Shown here: positions 58,331-64,000 of the stretch, piece after piece | Layout: each line of letters opens with the position of its first letter | Position numbering within the stretch: the stretch's first letter is position 1 | From: Doryteuthis pealeii | Taxonomy: Eukaryota > Mollusca > Cephalopoda > Myopsida > Loliginidae | NCBI GenBank assembly: GCA_023376005.1 | Contig: CM042157.1 | Span: 55,318,787 to 55,382,786, forward strand | Reading direction: 5' to 3' | Length of the DNA: 64,000 nucleotides | The notes under the pieces: generated by a model | Told to the model about the DNA's origin: nothing | The model's database searches: none | The model's input: the letters and a program-made list of their open reading frames with translations, nothing else | Position numbers and translations under genes: made by a program

Positions 58331-58575
58331 AGTTAGCTCAGTCGGTAGAGCGTTTGGCTAGAAACCACAAGGTTCCTAGTTCGATACCCGCCCTCGCCAA
58401 CTCAGCGTTATGAGTAGCACTGGGATCTGTGCGGTAAAGTAAGGAGCTGATGGTAGGTGTGGCGCTCCACCTCAGATGCTAAAATAATCTCCTTGGTCTA
58501 GCGCTAGTGAAAAGGGGATAGACTCCCTCGCTGATTGGCTGATACCGACATTAGGCCGCCCCGACGACTTTACTT
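58331..58575 (+). repeat. tRNA-derived SINE, family 1, copy b
   Basis: Box A TAGCTCAGTCGGTAGAGC (58334-58351) and box B GGTTCCTAGTTCGATACC (58371-58388), then the same body as the copy at 24837. It is better preserved and ends in (TA)n/(CA)n repeats at 58575, a common SINE tail. Confidence 0.87.
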
Positions 58576-58654
58576 TATATATATACACACACACACACAC
58601 ACACATATATACACACACATATATAAATGAATATATATATTGTGAATATATATA

Positions 58655-59048
58655 TATATATTTCGTCAACAACGAAATTATTCATACATCCATCAATTTT
58701 GAATATTTTTATCCATCTCAGAATCTAATGTCTGTATTATGTCAGGTTTTTTAATGTTAATAAACACAAAAAAAGCATTTTAAAAAACTCAATTTTCAGG
58801 ATAATAGGTTAAACAACAATTTTAACAGGCAAATTAGCAAAATAGGAAAAGACAAAATTATTCATACAGTAGAAAATATCATTTTAGAATTATTGGTTCA
58901 TATAAGTGTAAGTAATTTACATAATTATTTTATCAGTGAAGCCTTCTAGACTACTTATTCAGTGGAATATTTGTGATAATTTCAGCAAAGAACAACACTT
59001 GGTGCATTGAGTGTCACCATTGTTATTCTTACATTAACAATCTGATGG
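58655..59048 (+). mobile_element. 5' flank of the Tc1-like element
   Basis: AT-rich sequence leading into the transposase fragment. It holds two copies of an AAATTATTCATACA motif (58675 and 58855), which resembles the inner ends of Tc1-like terminal repeats. The outer boundary is not clear because a (TA)n tract abuts it. Confidence 0.45.
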
Positions 59049-59221
59049 GAGAAGACAAAGGAGCTTAGTATTGACTTGAGTCAGATAATTATTAACTTCA
59101 ACAAGTCAGGAAATAGTTACAGCACTATTTCAAAACAGTTTGATATCCCTAGATCTACAGTACAATTTGTTATAAAGAAATTTAAACAGGATTGGCACAA
59201 CAGAAAATTTGCCTGGGCATG
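59049..59221 (+). pseudogene. Tc1-like transposase, N-terminal DNA-binding fragment
   Basis: Reads KELSIDLSQIIINFNKSGNS then YSTISKQFDIPRSTVQFVIK and KFKQDWHNRKFAW. This is the paired-like helix-turn-helix of Tc1 transposases, which binds the terminal inverted repeats. The frame is cut at 59221 by the plus-strand Gypsy LTR. The rest of the gene, if present, would be beyond the window. Confidence 0.8.
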
Positions 59222-59405
59222 TGTTGTAACCTGATGAATAAAGGTATCATTTCCGGACATGCGCACTCATACATAGACTGACGGGTGCCAATCTTTGAAA
59301 TAAAAATTCAGTTCTTATCCTGTGTGTTGACTTGTTTTTATTCTCGCTTAAAGAACTCAAAGTTACCCTTTTATAAACTGGGATATAAAAAGTTAAACTT
59401 TAATA
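59222..59405 (+). repeat. 5' LTR of the plus-strand Gypsy element
   Basis: About 184 bp. It begins TGTTGTAACC and ends shortly before TTGGTGACGAGCGACG, a typical primer-binding-site neighbourhood. The right boundary is estimated because the 3' LTR is truncated. Contains AATAAA-type sequences and a TATAAA near 59384. Confidence 0.85.
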
Positions 59406-59699
59406 TTGGTGACGAGCGACGAGGAAGAAACGGAAAAAAACAAATAAATAAATAATAAGAAGAAAGATGAATACACGACGCGTGCAAGAAGAAAAAGACA
59501 CGACACGTGGAGAGAAAGAAAAAAAAAAAGACAGGAACGGAACCAAAAAATAAGTGATATTTTTTCCTTTTATGTGTATTATTGCATTATTTCTGTAGTC
59601 ACTATTGTCTATACTTACAGATCTATCAGTGCTGTTAATAAATATTACTCTGTGTCAGTGAAAATTCCCCGTATTTTAAATGAAAAAAAAAAAATTATC

Positions 59700-60593
59700 A
59701 TGGCTAACACAGGAATAAGCTTATGTCTCGAACCATTTAACACGGACTCAGACAGGACCAATTTAAGTGAAAAATGGAAATCCTGACTTGAAGTATTTGA
59801 AGACGAACTTTATTTGCAACGAGTCACAGACGATAATGATAAAATTATTTGCCTAAAAAGATACACTGGAAAAGAAATAAAACTAATAATGAAGTACTTG
59901 CCGAACACAGAACAAAATGGAAAAGAATCTTACGAACAGGTTAAAAAGAAATTAAACCACCATTTCATACCGAAACAAAATAAACAACACGCTAGGTTTT
60001 TATTCAATAGAATGAGACAGGAACACGAGGAATCAATTTCACAATACGCCATGAGGCTAAGAGAACAAGCTGAAGCTTGCGACTTCGAGAATAATAGAGA
60101 AGACAGAATTCTGGAACACCTTATTCAAACAATTAACGATAGTGAAATGATAACTAGAGCAATACAAAAACAGTGGAATTTAAATAAATTCCTAGAAGAA
60201 GCGAGTCAACGTAATGACCTTAAGCGAGAAGTGAAAGAGATTACAAAAACTCATTTAAAAACTATAGACGAGAACTGGACCGATAGAGTCAATGCTATAG
60301 GAAGAAAACGACCAACAGGGCAGACAGAGCTGAAAAAACAAATAAAATGCCGATACTGTGGGGGCCAGCACAGATTTGATAAAAGACATAATTGTCCGGC
60401 ATACAGACAAGTTTGTTACAACTGTGGGAAAATGAATCATTACGGCGGCTGCTGTACCCGACAACAGAATGCAGTGAACCAAAACGACAGACAACCCTAC
60501 AGAAAACAAGATAATATTCCTAGAAATATACACGGAGGGTTGAAAAGGAGGCAGATACAAGCTCTGAAGACGAAGAATTCATCAGAAAAATGA
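59700..60593 (+). pseudogene. Gypsy gag, one in-frame stop
   Basis: Starts MANTGISLCLEPF at 59700. A TGA at 59784-59786 interrupts it, after which the same frame stays open to 60593. The capsid-like part includes RFLFNRMRQEHEESISQYAM. Two zinc knuckles lie at 60349-60470: CRYCGGQHRF ... C and CYNCGKMNHYGGCC (second fits C-x2-C-x4-H-x4-C). Gag binds RNA and forms the particle. The stop overlaps the pol start as ATGA. Confidence 0.85.
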
Positions 60594-62944
60594 AAATTAA
60601 AATTCATAAAATAAAAACCGTAAAACAAAAACATAATAACATCATAGAAATAAGAATAGGAGAAATAGACACATACTGCGAGCCTGATAGTGGAACATCC
60701 GCGAATATCATGGATGAATACCAATTTAAGGCACTAAAAAGAAGAACAACCATGGGTGAATTAAAACCCAACTATGACCGGGTAAAGACTATTCAGGGAG
60801 AATTATCAGTGAAAGGAGAATTCAAAACGATAATTCGTAATAAAAACAGAGGAACTAAGACGAAATTCATCGATAACTCCCCCTTGATAGGCAGAGATAC
60901 CCTAATAGAATTAGGTATGATGGTACTGGAGCCGAATGGGAACCTAAAAGAAACCAATGAGCTTCGGATTAAACGTATAAATGGAACAAACGAACCAAAG
61001 CAATTAATTGAAGAATATAAAGATGTATTCCAAGGAATGGGAAATATTAAAGAACCTAAGACAGGAAAAGTAATCAAAGTAGGATTCGAAATGGCAGCTG
61101 GAATACAACCTATAGCCCAAAAACCCAGGCACGTACCATACCACTTAGAAACCCCACTAAAAAAATAGATTGAACAAGAAGAAGCGGATGGCATTTTTTA
61201 AAAAGTACCCAGAAACAAAGCTATCACGTGGTGTTCACCATTAGTTGTGCAACCTAAACCGAGGTATGCGATGAGAGACCGCAACAAACTGGAACCGAAC
61301 ATGATACGAGCTAGCATAGACATGTGGATACCAAATAAATACATAAAAAGAAGTAGATATGTCCAAGCACCTATCATTGAAGACTTTACATATCACCTAA
61401 GGGGGTGCAAAATGTTCAGTAAAATGGACTTAAAAGCAGGGTACCACCAACTCTCAATAAACGAGGAAACTCGAAAATTAGCTACATTCAGTACACCTTG
61501 GGGAAACAACAGACCAAAACGGTTGATATTCGGGGCCAAATCATCACAAGATGTATTTGACCAAGTAATGTTCCAAATATTTGGAGACATACCTCTATGC
61601 ATGAACCAAAGAGATGACATAATCCTCGGAGGAAAAGATAGAGAAGAACACAACAAAACCCTAAGGAAAGTACTCCAAAGAGCCAAGGACTACGGAGTCA
61701 AATTCAACCGAGAGAAGAGTGAATTTTGTAAAGCACAAATCACGTTCTTTGGTCATTTATTTACACCAGAAGGGCTAAAACCAGACCCTAGGAAAATTGA
61801 AGCTGTACTAAACTGCAAGGAACCAAAATCCAAACAAGAAGTTAGAAGCTTTCTGGGAATGACAGGCTACCTAGACAACTTCATAAGGAACTATGCAACA
61901 CTTAGTGCACCACTGACGAACTTAACAAGGAATAAAACAAAATTCAAATGGAACAATGAGGAAAAGGAAGCATTTGAAAAACTGAAATCTGCAATAACCA
62001 GCCCTGAAACAATGGCATATTTCGACCCAAACAAACAAACTACAATTAGAACAGAAGCGAGCTTCCTTGAAGGACTGAGTGCTGCGTTGTTCCAGAAAGG
62101 ACCACTCGGACAGCAACTGATACACTTCATCAGCAGAAGACTATCGGACACAGAAAAGAGATATAGCCAAACAGAAAAAGATGCACTAGCTGTAAAATGG
62201 GCAGTAACAAGACTCAGAAATTATCTGATAGGAGCACCTAAATTCGTTATAATAACAGCCCACAAACCCCTAATCCCAATGTTTAATAAAGCCCAACACA
62301 GACTCCCACCACACATAGAAAAATGGATTATGGAAATAACGGACTTCGACTTTGAACTTAAGTACGAACCAGGAAGAAATGAACTGGATCCATTAGACTA
62401 TATATCAAGACACCCTATATCAGAAAACTGTGGAGACAACACGGAAAAAATAATAAACCACATTTCACACAAAGAAAATGCTGAAACTTTAGATAGAATA
62501 AGGACAGAGACAAAGAAAGATGATACACTAACAAGATTGACATCATACATTACCAACAACGACTGGATCAAAGCCGAAAAGAACCTAGAAATGTTACCAT
62601 ACAAACATATAAAAGAAGAAATCAGCATAATAGAAGGAATAGTCTACAGGGGAGATAAAATAATTATCCCAAAATCTCTTCAAAGAAAAATAGCAAAAAT
62701 AAGACATTACTTAGGACACCTGGGAAGGACGAAAACCAAACAACTATTAAGAGGAAGATATTGGTTTCCTAAAATGAACTCTATGATTGATACAGTCATA
62801 GACCAATGCTATGAATGCAAAGTAGTAGCAAGTGATCCACGACCAGAACCAATAAAACCCTCTATCATACCCAAGAGAAGCTGGGAGGTAGTAAACCTAG
62901 ATTTTGGAGGGCCATACCCAGACGGACATTACAACCTTCGCTGA
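60590..62944 (+). pseudogene. Gypsy pol (protease, RT, RNase H, partial integrase)
   Basis: Begins at ATG 60590, overlapping the gag stop by four bases in the -1 frame. The protease has PDSGTSANIM near 60684. Stops at 61166-61168 and about 61199-61201 interrupt the linker to RT. RT then runs open from 61247: FSKMDLKAGYHQL near 61413, and the catalytic box reads NQRDDIILGG near 61607, without the usual aromatic residue. RNase H has TEASFLEGLSAAL near 62047 and ITAHKPL near 62255; positions that are normally Asp are Glu and Ala. Integrase begins HYLGHLGRTKTKQLL then CYEC near 62810 and stops at 62942-62944. Confidence 0.88.
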
Positions 62945-63825
62945 AGAAGAAGGATTTTATCATCACAGGATAACCCCACTACATCCTCAATCAAATGGCG
63001 AAGTAGAATCATTTATGAGAATGGTAAATAAAGCAGAACAAATCGCTAACCTACAAAACAAAGACAAGATAGAAAGAAGAAATGCTAACAGCATACAGAG
63101 CTACACCACACCCAGCAACAGGTATAGAACCTTATAAAGCTATGGAAGGTAGAGAAATTAGGATAAAGTTAGATTATAACAAACCTAACAAAATTGAAAC
63201 AGAAAAGAAAGAGACAAACGAGATAATAGAACATAATGATGAAAAATATAAAAATAAATTCAATGCAAACCGAAGGACTAAAGAAAGAAAATTCATACCT
63301 GGTGACTATGTACTCGTAAAACAACCAAAGAGAAACAAATGGTCAACACAATATGAACCAACATTCTATATTGTAACTGAAACGAAAGGATCGCAAATTA
63401 GAGCTAGGTGAATATATGATGAAAGGGAGATAACCCGGGATATTAGTCACTTTAAACTTGCAAACCAACTAGTGAATGAAAGACTAGGGACTGACACAGA
63501 TAATAGCACTGAGAAAACGGAAATACAGGAAACAAAGAATAATGTAGACAATTATAGTGATTATGATGAAATATGCACTAACTACACACCAACACCAGAA
63601 GAAACCACAATAACTGAGGGCACACCACAAAAATCAAATGAACCAGGCACAGATGAAGATGAAACAGCAATTGCAATAACAGACGAAAATGAAACTACAA
63701 ACGAAGAAATAACAAATAGACCCAGAAGAAAAAAAAGATACACCAAGACACTTAAAAGACTACATATTATGAACATTCATTATGGGGGGAACTCAAATCT
63801 CTTGAAGTTGGGAGAAATGTTGTAA
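62930..63825 (+). pseudogene. Gypsy integrase C-terminal part and tail, after an internal deletion
   Basis: Following GGPYPDGHY the sequence jumps to FYHHRITPLHPQSNGEVESF (63 kb), so the central part of the integrase core with the second catalytic Asp is missing while the Glu of NGEVESF remains. A frame change near 63080 leads to LTAYRATPHPATGIEPYKAM and a C-terminal region with PGDYVLVKQPKRNKW. A stop at 63409-63411 is followed in frame by an acidic Thr/Glu-rich tail to 63825. Confidence 0.85.
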
Positions 63826-64000
63826 CCTGATGAATAAAGGTATCACTTCCGGACATGCGCACTCATACATAGACTGACGGGCGCCAATCTTTAAAATAAA
63901 AATTCAGTTCTTATCCTGTTACCAGAGTGTGTTGACTTGTTTTTATTCTCGCTTAAAGAACTCAAAGTTACCCTTTTTATAAACTGGGATATAAAAAGTT
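63818..64000 (+). repeat. 3' LTR of the plus-strand Gypsy element, truncated by the window
   Basis: 183 bp visible, starting TGTTGTAACC after a purine-rich GGGAGAAA. It carries nine bases (TTACCAGAG, near 63920) absent from the 5' LTR. Single-base differences are at the equivalents of 59252, 59288 and 59298. Confidence 0.9.

Larger units (their letters stand above)
59222..64000 (+). mobile_element. Ty3/Gypsy LTR retrotransposon, plus strand, runs off the window
   Basis: 5' LTR from 59222, gag, protease, RT, RNase H, a deleted integrase and a 3' LTR from 63818 that is cut by the window end. Both LTRs start TGTTGTAACCTGATG. They differ by a few substitutions and one 9-base gap, so insertion is fairly recent. 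Domain order is that of Gypsy. The element is A-rich on its coding strand (many Lys, Asn, Glu codons), unlike the GC-rich Gypsy at 45-50 kb. Confidence 0.93.

Noticed and set aside
58331..58400. Possible tRNA gene
   Set aside because: Same SINE family as 24837; the downstream body and the (TA)/(CA) tail show it is a retroposed copy.
59574..59699. Upstream extension of the second Gypsy gag
   Set aside because: The frame is open but hydrophobic and without gag features; the ATG at 59700 after an A-rich leader is a better start.

Overview
The window is AT-rich animal nuclear DNA: one host gene in small exons and long introns that are packed with transposon remains, tRNA-derived SINEs, foldback repeats and (TA)n microsatellites. 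This mix, with copies of SINE, LINE, mariner, Tc1 and Gypsy families, fits a repeat-rich lophotrochozoan. A coleoid cephalopod such as an octopus is my best guess, but that is inference; no alignment was run.

Host gene. The minus strand carries 17 consecutive exons of an axonemal dynein heavy chain, from 56955 down to 9078. They join in one open frame of about 831 codons with matching splice phases at every junction. The segment covers the C-terminal part of the tail (DHC_N1-like) and much of the linker (DHC_N2-like). The linker sequence most resembles the DNAH6 class from memory; DNAH14 is the main alternative. The start codon and first exons lie beyond the window or are not visible above 56955. 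The AAA+ motor would be encoded below position 1. No complete gene is present.

Introns and mobile DNA, left to right. 1-9077 (intron): a deleted mariner, a foldback element, SINEs. 9757-15789: a dead LINE on the plus strand (10011-13140) between microsatellites. 16000-17717: a second deleted mariner. 17862-43633: SINEs, family-A repeats, a 48-bp tandem array, an interrupted minisatellite, a foldback element and a 307-bp MITE-like element with perfect 16-bp inverted ends. 43773-51379: a Ty3/Gypsy element on the minus strand (44974-49893) with two LTRs and a 5-bp target duplication, inserted in an older repeat. 51435-56820: a 1.13-kb foldback element and a decayed Copia-type pol fragment. 56956-64000: a foldback element, a tRNA-SINE, a Tc1 transposase fragment cut by a second, younger Gypsy element (59222 to beyond the window end).

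The Gypsy elements, LINE, mariners, Tc1 and Copia pieces are all visibly broken, so none looks autonomous. I found no new gene system that I can defend. The best candidates for undescribed biology are the modular foldback families, a GC-AG intron in the dynein gene, a run of nine phase-0 introns, and the nested insertion histories.
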